A DNA stretch of 33,873 bases. Origin: Bacillota bacterium (lineage in GTDB: Bacteria > Bacillota_C > Negativicutes > CTSoil-072). The stretch is taken from positions 1 through 33,873 of the forward strand of contig JAGFXW010000008.1 of NCBI GenBank assembly GCA_017861495.1, given 5' to 3'. Made by a program: the position numbers and the translations under genes. Positions 1 to 7,561 of the stretch are shown piece after piece; position 1 is the first letter of the stretch, and every line of letters begins with the position of its first letter. The notes beneath the pieces are model-generated. The model saw nothing but the letters and a program-made list of their open reading frames with translations. It searched no databases and was not told the origin of the DNA.

Positions 1-2
1 AA

Positions 3-113
3 GGCTTCGACCAGCTCAAAACGACAAAAACAAAGAATTCGCCTGTCATTCAACATGAAAACATCCGTGGCGCGGCCTACTATTCTTCCACTACGGAGGT
101 GTCGCCATGCTGA
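3..113 (+). CDS. istA: IS21 transposase IstA, C-terminal end (partial)
   Basis: The reading frame runs in from the left edge and stops at TGA 111-113. Its last 36 residues contain HENIRGAAYY, the kind of ENIRG-x-x-YY tail found at the end of IS21-family IstA transposases. The next gene starts at ATG 107, so the two overlap by 7 bases, the usual translationally coupled istA-istB arrangement. A GGAGGT ribosome binding site for istB lies inside this tail (95-100). IstA is the DDE transposase that cuts and joins the element ends; its catalytic part lies outside the window. The call rests on the short tail plus the istB neighbour. Confidence 0.8.
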   Translation, partial: GFDQLKTTKTKNSPVIQHENIRGAAYYSSTTEVSPC

Positions 114-880
114 TGAAACATACCTTGGAGCAATTGACACAACTCAAATTGTCTGGCATGGTGCAAGCATACCGTCGCCAAATCGAACAACCAGAAATGG
201 ATGTAATGAGTTTTGAAGACCGGTTCAGCTTGCTGGTGGATCATGAATGTATGGTTCGCCAAAACCGGGCGATGGAAAAACTGCTGCGAAAAGCGAAATT
301 GCGGATCAATGCTTGCTTTGAAGATATTGATTATGATCCTAAGCGAAACATCGATCGGCTACTCATCCAGCGTTTGGCCACTTGCACCTGGTTGCAGCAA
401 AAGCAAAATATCCTTGTTTCCGGTGCCAGTGGGACCGGAAAAACCTTCATGGTTTGTGCCATTGGCAATGCAGCGTGCCGCCAAGGATATCCGGTAAACT
501 ATTGGCGCATTACCCGATTGATCCAGGAAATAAACGCTTCGAAAGCGGATGGCAGTTATGGTAAATTGCTGAATTCCTTGCGAAAAGTGAATGTGTTGAT
601 CCTGGACGATTTCGGCATTCAACCCTTTACTGCGGATGAAGCCCGCGAAATTCTTGAAGTGATTGAAGATCGCAACCAAATTGGATCAACGGTCATTGCC
701 AGTCAATTTCCGGTAGACAAATGGTATGACATATTAGCTGATCCAACATTAGCGGATGCCATTTTGGATCGTATTGTTCATAATTCGCATCAAATTGTAT
801 TAGAAGGTGACTCAATGCGAAAAAAACAAGCCAAACAAATGTCGGATCAGCAGGATTCGTCTTTTCTATCCCAAACTTAA
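107..880 (+). CDS. istB: IS21 helper ATPase IstB
   Basis: This 257-residue protein has the normal length for IstB, the AAA+ ATPase that assembles on DNA and stimulates the IstA transposase of IS21-family elements. A helical N-terminus (TLEQLTQLKLSGMVQAYRRQ) precedes a Walker A motif GASGTGKT at residues 106-113 and a Walker B VLILDDFG at about 163-170. The DDFG form and the following ASQFPVDKWYDI stretch are typical of IstB/DnaC-like ATPases. It looks intact. It is coupled to istA by a 7-base overlap and is followed within 35 bases by the terminal repeats of the element. Confidence 0.95.
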   Translation: MLMKHTLEQLTQLKLSGMVQAYRRQIEQPEMDVMSFEDRFSLLVDHECMVRQNRAMEKLLRKAKLRINACFEDIDYDPKRNIDRLLIQRLATCTWLQQKQNILVSGASGTGKTFMVCAIGNAACRQGYPVNYWRITRLIQEINASKADGSYGKLLNSLRKVNVLILDDFGIQPFTADEAREILEVIEDRNQIGSTVIASQFPVDKWYDILADPTLADAILDRIVHNSHQIVLEGDSMRKKQAKQMSDQQDSSFLSQT

Positions 881-914
881 TAGTCAATATGTAATCGTCG
901 CTTCGCTCCGGTAA

Positions 915-980
915 GTGTTAAGTTTGATTCCGGAACAAGTGTTAAGTTTCAATCGGAACGGGTGTTAAATTTCACCGGAA
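915..980 (+). repeat. IS21 terminal repeats (three units)
   Basis: Three direct units share GTGTTAAGTTT or GTGTTAAATTT followed by an A/T-rich stretch and CGGAA. They begin at 915, 939 and 962. Such repeats are the binding sites of the IstA transposase in IS21-family elements. Confidence 0.75.
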
Positions 981-1771
981 TACTCATTGACCAAATCCCG
1001 TGGTGTAGTGGTGCTGTTTCCGATGGACTTAATAATACTTTCTTCGCCGGACAATCGAACTGGAGATGTGTCTAACCCATTGGCAAATTGGCGGAGTGTT
1101 TCACCCCATACCCCGAGTAGCAAACGAAGGTTGCGAGGATCAGCCTTGGCCAAATCGCCAATCGTATTGATGAACCGGCTTTTCAGTTTGCGTTGCGTCG
1201 AGCGACCAACATATAGCAATTCACCCGCTGGAAGAGGCCAGACAATATTCCGGAAGTTTTCCGCTGTGATGACAGTGGTGGCATCCGGTTTTTTCATGTC
1301 GCTTCCTAGTTTGGCAAAAATTTTGTTATAAGAAGCGCCAATCGATGCCGTAATCCCTAGTTCGCTCCGGAGGCGCTGCCGGATCGTATCGGCAATTTCT
1401 GGACCGGTACCAAACAATTGGATCGAGCCAGTCACATCCAACCAAGCTTCATCAATCCCGAATGGCTCGATTTGATCCGTATAGTCGGCATAAATTGTCC
1501 GTGCTAAACGGGAAAAACGCAAATACTTGCGAAAATCCGGAGGAAGACAGATTAACCGGGGACATTTTTGCCTTGCCTGCCAAATGGCCTCACCGGTTGT
1601 CACGCCAGCCAGTTTAGCTAATTGGTTTTTGGCCAAAATAATGCCATGACGTGCTTCTGCATCGCCGGTAACAGCTACAGGAAAGTTGCGCAGTTCGGGG
1701 CGATACAAACATTCTACGCTAGCATAAAAATTGTTGAGATCAACATGTAATATGGTTCGTGCCAAATTCAT
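965..1771 (-). pseudogene. dinB: DinB / DNA polymerase IV (Y family), truncated by IS21
   Basis: The protein begins MNLARTILHVDLNNFYASVE, carrying the first catalytic aspartate of Y-family polymerases, and continues to GIDEAWLDVT, which supplies the second Asp-Glu pair. Palm, fingers and thumb are present up to SIGNSTTTPRDLVN. The frame then enters the IS21 tip and ends after EYSGEI. About 268 residues remain of the usual 350-400, so the little-finger domain that grips DNA is missing. I prefer ATG 1771 over in-frame GTG codons at 1774 and 1777 because of homology. A LexA-type box lies directly upstream, so expression was presumably SOS-controlled. Residual activity without the little finger is unlikely. 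Confidence 0.9.
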
Positions 1772-1782
1772 CACCACACATT

Positions 1783-1796
1783 AGAACATATGTTTG
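1783..1796 (-). promoter_or_regulatory. LexA (SOS) box before dinB
   Basis: The plus strand reads AGAACATATGTTTG; the minus strand reads CAAACATATGTTCT. This matches the Firmicutes LexA consensus CGAACATATGTTCG at 12 of 14 positions and sits about 12 bases before the dinB start. It is a standard place for a dinB operator. Confidence 0.75.
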
Positions 1797-1867
1797 TATT
1801 AGCAATTATACTCGGGTGATGAGGAAATGACAAGAGGCGTTTAAGAGTATCATGTTCGTTTATAAGA

Positions 1868-1911
1868 GAAACCGTTGTTTCCAGTACATATGGAAACAAC
1901 GGTTTCTTTTT
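1868..1911 (+). terminator. Strong hairpin terminator, plus-strand polarity
   Basis: GAAACCGTTGTTTCC (1868-1882) pairs perfectly with GGAAACAACGGTTTC (1892-1906) around a 9-base loop, and a T run follows on the plus strand only. No plus-strand gene precedes it, since dinB reads the other way. It may be a leftover of the original insertion context of the Tn7-like element, or may block read-through into the regulator gene. Confidence 0.7.
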
Positions 1912-1942
1912 CATTAACAATTGTAAAAATGCTATTTAGTTT

Positions 1943-1968
1943 CCATACAATAAATATTAAAAATTTAA
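1943..1968 (+). repeat. 26-bp direct repeat, copy 1 (before regulator)
   Basis: The segment starts CCATACAAT, then AAT, TTAAAA and TTTAA blocks. It matches 23 of 26 bases of the segment at 2727-2752, in the same orientation. It lies 95 bases before the regulator start. It could be an operator for that regulator or a TnsB-binding site near the transposon end. Confidence 0.6.
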
Positions 1969-1992
1969 CTATATCATTAAAAACATTAATAA

Positions 1993-2022
1993 TTGATGAA
2001 ATGGTATTATTTGTGATATTAT
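1993..2022 (+). promoter_or_regulatory. Possible promoter of the regulator gene
   Basis: TTGATG (1993-1998) and TATTAT (2017-2022) are separated by 18 bases, 40 bases before the start codon at 2063. The surroundings are very A/T-rich, so chance matches are likely. Confidence 0.35.
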
Positions 2023-2062
2023 AATATTAACAGAATGGTCAGTAAAATAAGGCGGTGATACA

Positions 2063-2659
2063 ATGGGGAGAATATTAAAAGTTTCTATTCGGCAACTGGC
2101 TGAAGAAGCCGGTAATGTTGGCAGCGTTGTGTCGTATCGTCCTGTTGGTGCAAAAGTGAAAGAATTGCTTGATAAAATTGCTAAAGAACAGCTTCATATG
2201 CTGGATATGATGGAGCTAGACTTTGCAAACGTGGATAATACGGAACCCAGTTTTATTGATTCTGCGATCGTGATGTTTAAAATGGACACAATAGCAAAGA
2301 AGAATAATATTTTTTACTTAAGTAATTTAAATTCGTATGTTCAATATGCCGTTGAAAATTGTATTAGTTGGTATTTAACTAAAAAAAACGAGAGCCATCC
2401 ACTCTTGTGGCGAACCAATGATGATTTACAAGTTATCGGACATTTGGAAAACAAAATTGCCGAACTTTTTAACATGATCAAACAAGAAGATGTGACTGCA
2501 CGCCGATTAGCCGAGTTGGAAAAGATTAATGTAAATAATGCAAGCACCCGCTTAAAAAAATTGTATGATCTAAAACTGGTTTTGCGAAGAGAAATCATGG
2601 AGGATGGAGCCAGGCAGCAGCTATATTATCTTCCTAAGTTATTAACATCAGAATATTGA
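2063..2659 (+). CDS. STAS-like / winged-helix regulator of the Tn7-like locus (putative)
   Basis: This 198-residue protein has a GGCGGTGA ribosome binding site before ATG 2063. The middle (about residues 45-115) looks like the STAS-like alternating strand-helix domain found with helix-turn-helix proteins: LDMMELDFANVDNTEPSF, then a helix and a second strand (NIFYLSNL). The C-terminus, from LAELEKINVNNASTRLKKL to LVLRREIMEDGARQQLYYL, reads as a winged helix with a wing. It stands alone before tnsA in the same direction, is followed by its own terminator, and has a 26-bp repeat in its promoter that recurs before tnsA. I infer a regulator of the transposition genes and possibly of itself. The family assignment is moderate and the function is inferred from context. 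Confidence 0.6.
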   Translation: MGRILKVSIRQLAEEAGNVGSVVSYRPVGAKVKELLDKIAKEQLHMLDMMELDFANVDNTEPSFIDSAIVMFKMDTIAKKNNIFYLSNLNSYVQYAVENCISWYLTKKNESHPLLWRTNDDLQVIGHLENKIAELFNMIKQEDVTARRLAELEKINVNNASTRLKKLYDLKLVLRREIMEDGARQQLYYLPKLLTSEY

Positions 2660-2693
2660 CAAAATTCTGAAAATAATTTATGATGTAAGCAAG

Positions 2694-2720
2694 AAGCTCC
2701 TCCGTGGAGAGGAGCTTTTA
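2694..2720 (+). terminator. Rho-independent terminator after the regulator
   Basis: AAGCTCCTC (2694-2702) pairs with GAGGAGCTT (2709-2717) around a 6-base loop, followed by TTA. It separates the regulator transcript from tnsA. Confidence 0.8.
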
Positions 2721-2726
2721 TTGGAA

Positions 2727-2752
2727 CCATACAATCAATTTTAAAAGTTTAA
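2727..2752 (+). repeat. 26-bp direct repeat, copy 2 (before tnsA)
   Basis: It matches 23 of 26 bases of 1943-1968; the shared core is CCATACAAT-n-AAT-n-TTAAAA-n-TTTAA. It lies between the regulator's terminator and tnsA, 156 bases before the tnsA start. Just downstream, at about 2769-2793, two GTAAAAATTGT / GCAAAAATTGA units repeat with a 12-base period. Confidence 0.6.
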
Positions 2753-2907
2753 AACAACCCATAAAAATGTAAAAATTGTTGCAAAAATTGAACGATCTTT
2801 TTGAAATAACCAGATGGTGAATGTGTTAAAGAATGTTTCTAATACAATCTACTGTTACAGGGTGGAAGCGTAATTATTTTCATCAAGGATGAGGAAAGGT
2901 GAGAAGC

Positions 2908-3708
2908 ATGGAAAAGGTAAGACGGATAAAGAATTGTTTTCGATTGCCATCTAATTATTGGCGTAAGAAGAAAGAAAAACGTGGGCAAGGCTTCGGTTCA
3001 GAGTATATTCCGTATTTCCGTGTTCATGAAATTCCCTCTAAGGGTCGGTCGAGCCGTGTTAAAAGCTGGACCTGCAATCGAATTCATCACATGGTTTCGG
3101 ATCTGGAGACGAATTTTTTTTATTGGCTTGACTGGTGTAAAGACGTAACGGATATCCGAGAACAATTTCCACTCGATTATCAGGTGACGGTAAGAATTGC
3201 TCGGGAACTGAATATTGTTCATCCACGGAACACAAGAAAGGGAACGCTGCATATCATGACAACGGATTTTGTCGTGAACTACGGGACGAGAGAGGTTGCG
3301 TATTCGTGCAAATATAAAAAGGACCTTGAAAAGAAACGTACTCAGCAGAAAATGGAGATTGAAAAGAAGTATTGGGAAGAAAAAGGCGTTGAATTTATTA
3401 TCATTACGGAAGACGATATTCCAAATACTTTGGTTAATAACGTACGACAAATTCACAAATTGAAAGATTTGACTGGGATGATTTCTGTTCCGTCGGAAGC
3501 AACAAGAAATTTTTTAGTAGATAAATATAAAATGCTACTCCGGGAAAATTGGACTCCGCTTGAGTTAGGTAATGAGATCGATCGAACAATGGAATTCGAA
3601 GTGGGAACTGGGATGCTGCTTCTTCGCCATTTTATGGCAACAGGTAAATTGAAAATTGATATGGCAAAAGTATTTAATGTTGAGCAACCGCTGGAGGTAC
3701 TGGATTAA
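2908..3708 (+). CDS. tnsA: Tn7-like transposase endonuclease subunit TnsA
   Basis: TnsA makes the 5' nicks at Tn7-like transposon ends and works as a heteromer with TnsB. The 266-residue product has the family's restriction-enzyme-like core: a helix with E67 (SDLETNFFYWLDW), the DIREQFPL strand, D120 in MTTDFVV, and K135 in AYSCKYKKDL, followed by E150/E152 in a charged helix. The E-D-K spacing resembles E63, D114, K132 of Escherichia coli TnsA. The C-terminal part (from about residue 185) is helical like the TnsC-binding domain. I chose ATG 2908 because AAAGGTG at 2895-2901 is well placed; an in-frame GTG at 2899 overlaps that site. It is followed by tnsB one base after its stop. Confidence 0.92.
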   Translation: MEKVRRIKNCFRLPSNYWRKKKEKRGQGFGSEYIPYFRVHEIPSKGRSSRVKSWTCNRIHHMVSDLETNFFYWLDWCKDVTDIREQFPLDYQVTVRIARELNIVHPRNTRKGTLHIMTTDFVVNYGTREVAYSCKYKKDLEKKRTQQKMEIEKKYWEEKGVEFIIITEDDIPNTLVNNVRQIHKLKDLTGMISVPSEATRNFLVDKYKMLLRENWTPLELGNEIDRTMEFEVGTGMLLLRHFMATGKLKIDMAKVFNVEQPLEVLD

Positions 3709-3709
3709 T

Positions 3710-5884
3710 ATGCAACTGATTGTAATTAATCAAACAATCCAATGGCTGGAAACGGAGGTTCGTCCAAGCGAATGTTTTGATAGAATCATTTGGTTTGACG
3801 ATTTTTCTGTCGTTGTCATTAGATTGCATGAAGATAAAGCATGGCCGCGACGCGTGGATCGTAGTGTCATTGATTTAGCGATTTCTTCAGGCGAGGCCCG
3901 CTTGGTTGATTTTACCAATGAAAAATTTTTAATCCCTGATAAATTGATGAGTGAGGCGGCAAAACGCACCCGGGATCGGGCTTACGCCGTCATTAAAGAC
4001 ATCATCAACCCAGATACTACTCCCAGAGCGTTTTTGGATATTCATTATTTTCGCCAGCTAGCCAAAAAAGCGAGCAAAGTCCATGGATGCTGTGATGCCT
4101 CTATTTACAAATGGGTACGGAAGTTTCTTTGGGGAGGAATGGTCCCAAATGCACTGTCTCCGGCATTGGAAAATTGCGGAACTCCTTCTAGGAAAGATGA
4201 AAATGGAGATCCAATTCAGCGGAATTTGCAAAAAAAGCAAGGGCGTCCCAGTAATGCAAATAAGGTAGGCGTGCCAGATGCGAATATAGTAATTACCGAT
4301 GAAATTAAGCGGAATTTTGCAAAGGGGGTTTCTTTGTATTGGCAGGGTGGGACAGGGAAAAAACGATTGTCGAAGGTGTTTGAATACATATTAGGTAAGT
4401 TTTTCACTGAAGGATATATTGAAAAACATGGCATACAGAAACCTGTTTTGCTGCCATTATCTAAGTTGCCCACTTTGGCACAATTTCGTTATTGGTACAA
4501 GCAATCTCGTCAAAAAGATTACCGAAAAGTGCGCAAAAGTGAGGCTGGCGAACGTACGTATAACTTGCAGTTAAGGGAATTGCTCGGAAATTCGACGATG
4601 GAAACATTCGGACCGGGGTCGCATTATCAGATTGATGCGACTAAGCTTGATTGTTATGTATTATCGAGAGATCGCAAAAAAATCATTGGGCGGCCAACGT
4701 TTTATATTGTTGTCGACGTTTATACACGGATGATTGTCGGTTTTTATGTTGGCTTGGAAGGTCCAAGTTGGCTGGGTGCGATGCAGGCCATTTATAATGC
4801 GGCGCGCGATAAAGTAGAATGGTACCAGCAATATGGAATTGAAATTACAAAAGATGAGTTTCCGGTGGCAGGGTTGCCATGGTTCATCATAGCAGATCGT
4901 GGAGAAATGGTAGGACAAGGGCCGGATAATTTGATGTCGGCGTTTAATATTGATATTCAAAATACAGGGTCTTGGCGTCCAGATCTCAAAGGAATTGTGG
5001 AACGTTATTTTAGAACCCTCCAAGGAGATGCCCTTGAATGGGATGCAGGTCGAGTGTATAAGGAATATTGGAACCGCGACGTAAAAGATTACAGGCTGGA
5101 CACACAATTTACTATTGAAGAAATTACAAAAATATTTATGTATGCAGTGCTTTATCGTAATACGGAATATTACCTTGACTCATATCCAAAGGACAGATCA
5201 ATGCTTGAGGAAGAAATTGAGCCGGTACCCCTCCAATTATGGCAATGGGGATTGTCGCGGTTTGCAAAACTTCGCCAGTATACCGATGATATCATGAAAA
5301 TGAACCTTCTGCCGTCGAGTGAAGCGACGATCACCGAGACTGGTATTTTGTTCAAAAATGTAATGTATGGATCTGAAAAGGCAATTGAAGAAAGTCGGTT
5401 TATGCAGGCGAGAGAACAGGGGCGTATTAAAAAAATACCCATTTCATATGATCCGCGCAATCTTCAACAAATTTACTGGCGGTTAAACGGAGGAATGGGT
5501 TATGAAGTGTGCACCATGCTGGGTACATCCTTATACCAATTTGATGGCATGTCAATGGAAGAAATTGAACTTCGGCTATACAATAATGAAATTGTTTCCA
5601 AGACAACGGGTCGCGCTAAAAAAATGAGTAGTGGAGCATCTTTCCAAGAGGCGATTCAAGGTATTCAAAAAGGTGCAAAGGAAAAAAACAAAAAAGTCCG
5701 TCAAGAAAATGATTTACATCCAAAGAAAATGGTTAAAGGAATGCGCGAGGCACATGCCGAGGAAAAGCAGAACGGTCGTGAACAGGAACAGATAGTACTT
5801 CCAGGCAGCAAGGGGAAAAAACCGCAAGCGGCTCCTATGAAAAAAGAAGAAATTTCTGATAATGAATATTTGGACTTGATTTAA
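3710..5884 (+). CDS. tnsB: Tn7-like DDE transposase TnsB
   Basis: TnsB binds the transposon ends and carries out 3' strand cleavage and transfer. The 724-residue protein contains the catalytic triad D309 (HYQIDATKLD), D396 (FIIADRGE) and E431 (KGIVERYF), with exactly 35 residues between the last two, as in DD(35)E enzymes. N-terminal helix-turn-helix-like regions precede the core. A basic, Lys/Gln-rich tail (from about 640) ends in EEISDNEYLDLI, the place where TnsB proteins contact TnsC. ATG 3710 has GGAGGT at 3693-3698 inside the end of tnsA; earlier in-frame codons lie within tnsA and are not supported. No lesion is visible, so the enzyme is probably functional. Confidence 0.95.
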   Translation: MQLIVINQTIQWLETEVRPSECFDRIIWFDDFSVVVIRLHEDKAWPRRVDRSVIDLAISSGEARLVDFTNEKFLIPDKLMSEAAKRTRDRAYAVIKDIINPDTTPRAFLDIHYFRQLAKKASKVHGCCDASIYKWVRKFLWGGMVPNALSPALENCGTPSRKDENGDPIQRNLQKKQGRPSNANKVGVPDANIVITDEIKRNFAKGVSLYWQGGTGKKRLSKVFEYILGKFFTEGYIEKHGIQKPVLLPLSKLPTLAQFRYWYKQSRQKDYRKVRKSEAGERTYNLQLRELLGNSTMETFGPGSHYQIDATKLDCYVLSRDRKKIIGRPTFYIVVDVYTRMIVGFYVGLEGPSWLGAMQAIYNAARDKVEWYQQYGIEITKDEFPVAGLPWFIIADRGEMVGQGPDNLMSAFNIDIQNTGSWRPDLKGIVERYFRTLQGDALEWDAGRVYKEYWNRDVKDYRLDTQFTIEEITKIFMYAVLYRNTEYYLDSYPKDRSMLEEEIEPVPLQLWQWGLSRFAKLRQYTDDIMKMNLLPSSEATITETGILFKNVMYGSEKAIEESRFMQAREQGRIKKIPISYDPRNLQQIYWRLNGGMGYEVCTMLGTSLYQFDGMSMEEIELRLYNNEIVSKTTGRAKKMSSGASFQEAIQGIQKGAKEKNKKVRQENDLHPKKMVKGMREAHAEEKQNGREQEQIVLPGSKGKKPQAAPMKKEEISDNEYLDLI

Positions 5885-5968
5885 ATCGATTGATAAAGGT
5901 ATCAATGTTCTTGTGGCGTTTAGCAATTTACAGTGGACATGATTTTGCAAAAAGAAAGGGGATTACCC

Positions 5969-7480
5969 ATGATTATTCAATGCGACTTAAAGATTACGTT
6001 GCGCGGCGAAGTTCAGGAAGCCGTTTGTCATGAACAAAAGATGGCAGATTACGCAAATAACCCTTTGATCGAAGCCTTGCCACCGGTCAGGAGCCCTGAA
6101 GAAGTGAAGGAACTTCTTGAAAATAAAATTCGTTATTCCGAAAAAGATCGATTTTTAGAACATCAATATAAAGCCCATGCAATTCAGGGACTGAGCCATT
6201 TTGTAAAACCACTGAGTCGCCACTTTTATTTAGAAGGTGCAATTTCTCGCGTAATACGTGATAGCTATAAGTCGCGCAATATCCTTAAACCTGAATTTGT
6301 TCAGATGTTAAACAAAAAAAGAATTTTGGAAGATGTTGATCCTGATTGCACGGATTATCAATACAGGCAAACCGGACGGAGTTTTTCTCTCATAGGAACC
6401 AGCGGGGTCGGCAAATCTACAGCCATAGAACGAATTCTATTAACATATCCGCAAGTGATTAAACATTCATATTATGAAGGGGAACCATTGCCATATAACC
6501 AACTGGTCTGGTTAAAATTAAATTGTCCCCATGATGGCAACCTCAAAGGTTTGTGTTTATCGTTTTTTAATGCTGTAGATGCTATTTTAAAAACGGACTA
6601 TTATAAAGCTTACTGTAAATCCAAAGCTGGAATTGATTCACTGATTGAATCAATGGCGAGGGTGGCAGCTTTACATTCGCTTGGAATCTTAGTTGTAGAT
6701 GAAATTCAAAATTTGAATGTTGCAAAATCAGGCGGTGCGATTAAAATGTTGAATTATTTTACGCAACTGATCGAATCAATTGGCCTGCCCGTTTTGCTAA
6801 TTGGTACTCCGGAAGCCGCAAAAATTCTCCAACAAAAATTTCGACAGCAGCGCCGGATGCTGGGACAAGGGAATTTTACTTGGAATCCGCTTGCGAAAGG
6901 GGAGGAATGGGATAAGTTTGTCGAGGCATTAATGAAATATCAATGGACTGAAGAAATTGTGCCGTATAGCGAGGAAATTTCTCAAACCCTTCATGATAGA
7001 TCTATGGGTATTCTTGACGTTGCAGTAAAAATGTATCAGTTAGCGCAGTGGAGAGTGAATAAAAGAAATAATAAAAATAAAGAATGTCTACTCTCAAGCG
7101 CCGTAATTAACGAAGTAGCAGACGACTGTTACAAAGAATTTGAAAAGATCCGGAAAGCGATGAAAAAGAATGATTTAGTAGAACTGTCAAAACATGGAGA
7201 CATCATTGATGCCTATCGGATGATTTTTGAAAAGGAAGGATTAACCACTGCCGAGGAACCGATCGCTGAGGAAGACACGAGCACTCGCCAAGTGCCGGTT
7301 TCACAAGAAAAGCAGGTTCATAAACTTGCAGAAGTTTTGCTTATCAGTGAAACTGACACCGATATTGCCTATTCAGTTGCTCGGTCGATAGTCCAAGAAC
7401 ATAAAGGTGAAGAATTTTCCAAGATGGCCCAATTTGCTTTAGACGCTGCTCAGAAAATCAAGGACAAGTCTACGTCTTAG
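5969..7480 (+). CDS. tnsC: Tn7-like AAA+ regulator TnsC
   Basis: TnsC is the ATP-dependent link between target-selecting TniQ/TnsD proteins and the TnsAB transposase. The 503-residue protein has Walker A GTSGVGKST at 143-151 and Walker B ILVVDEIQ at 240-247, followed by NLNVAKSGG and the sensor-like LPVLLIGTPEA. An acidic C-terminal extension follows (AEEPIAEEDTSTRQ, residues about 430-445), longer than in minimal TnsC proteins. I chose ATG 5969 because AAAGGGG at 5956-5962 precedes it; ATG 5939 lacks a good site. It lies 84 bases after tnsB and is followed after three bases by a strong GGGGAGG motif aimed at the next gene. Confidence 0.93.
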   Translation: MIIQCDLKITLRGEVQEAVCHEQKMADYANNPLIEALPPVRSPEEVKELLENKIRYSEKDRFLEHQYKAHAIQGLSHFVKPLSRHFYLEGAISRVIRDSYKSRNILKPEFVQMLNKKRILEDVDPDCTDYQYRQTGRSFSLIGTSGVGKSTAIERILLTYPQVIKHSYYEGEPLPYNQLVWLKLNCPHDGNLKGLCLSFFNAVDAILKTDYYKAYCKSKAGIDSLIESMARVAALHSLGILVVDEIQNLNVAKSGGAIKMLNYFTQLIESIGLPVLLIGTPEAAKILQQKFRQQRRMLGQGNFTWNPLAKGEEWDKFVEALMKYQWTEEIVPYSEEISQTLHDRSMGILDVAVKMYQLAQWRVNKRNNKNKECLLSSAVINEVADDCYKEFEKIRKAMKKNDLVELSKHGDIIDAYRMIFEKEGLTTAEEPIAEEDTSTRQVPVSQEKQVHKLAEVLLISETDTDIAYSVARSIVQEHKGEEFSKMAQFALDAAQKIKDKSTS

Positions 7481-7483
7481 CAC

Positions 7484-7490
7484 GGGGAGG
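7484..7490 (+). promoter_or_regulatory. Strong ribosome binding site with no start codon behind it
   Basis: GGGGAGG lies 8 bases before codon 7499-7501, where the TnsD/TniQ frame would normally begin. That codon reads AAA and is followed by GCT GAT TAT TTA ATT GGC TAC, the conserved start of the protein. The site implies that initiation here was once normal. Confidence 0.7.
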
Positions 7491-7561
7491 TGTAAGATAA
7501 AGCTGATTATTTAATTGGCTACTTCCCAGCGCCTTACCTAGAGGAACTATTTTACGGAACA

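Larger units (their letters stand above)
1..986 (+). mobile_element. IS21-family element, right end
   Basis: The visible part comprises the istA tail, istB and the right terminal region. Three copies of GTGTTAA(G/A)TTT start at 915, 939 and 962, spaced 23-24 bases, which is the multiple-terminal-repeat arrangement of IS21-family ends. I place the tip at about 986 (…TACTCA), because the interrupted dinB frame loses homology there and IS21 elements usually begin TG and end CA. The left end is outside the window, so the target duplication cannot be checked. The exact boundary is inferred. Confidence 0.8.

Noticed and set aside
3656..3709. Upstream extension of tnsB into tnsA
   Set aside because: ATG 3710 has a proper GGAGGT site and immediately follows the tnsA stop; the extension has no ribosome site and no homology.
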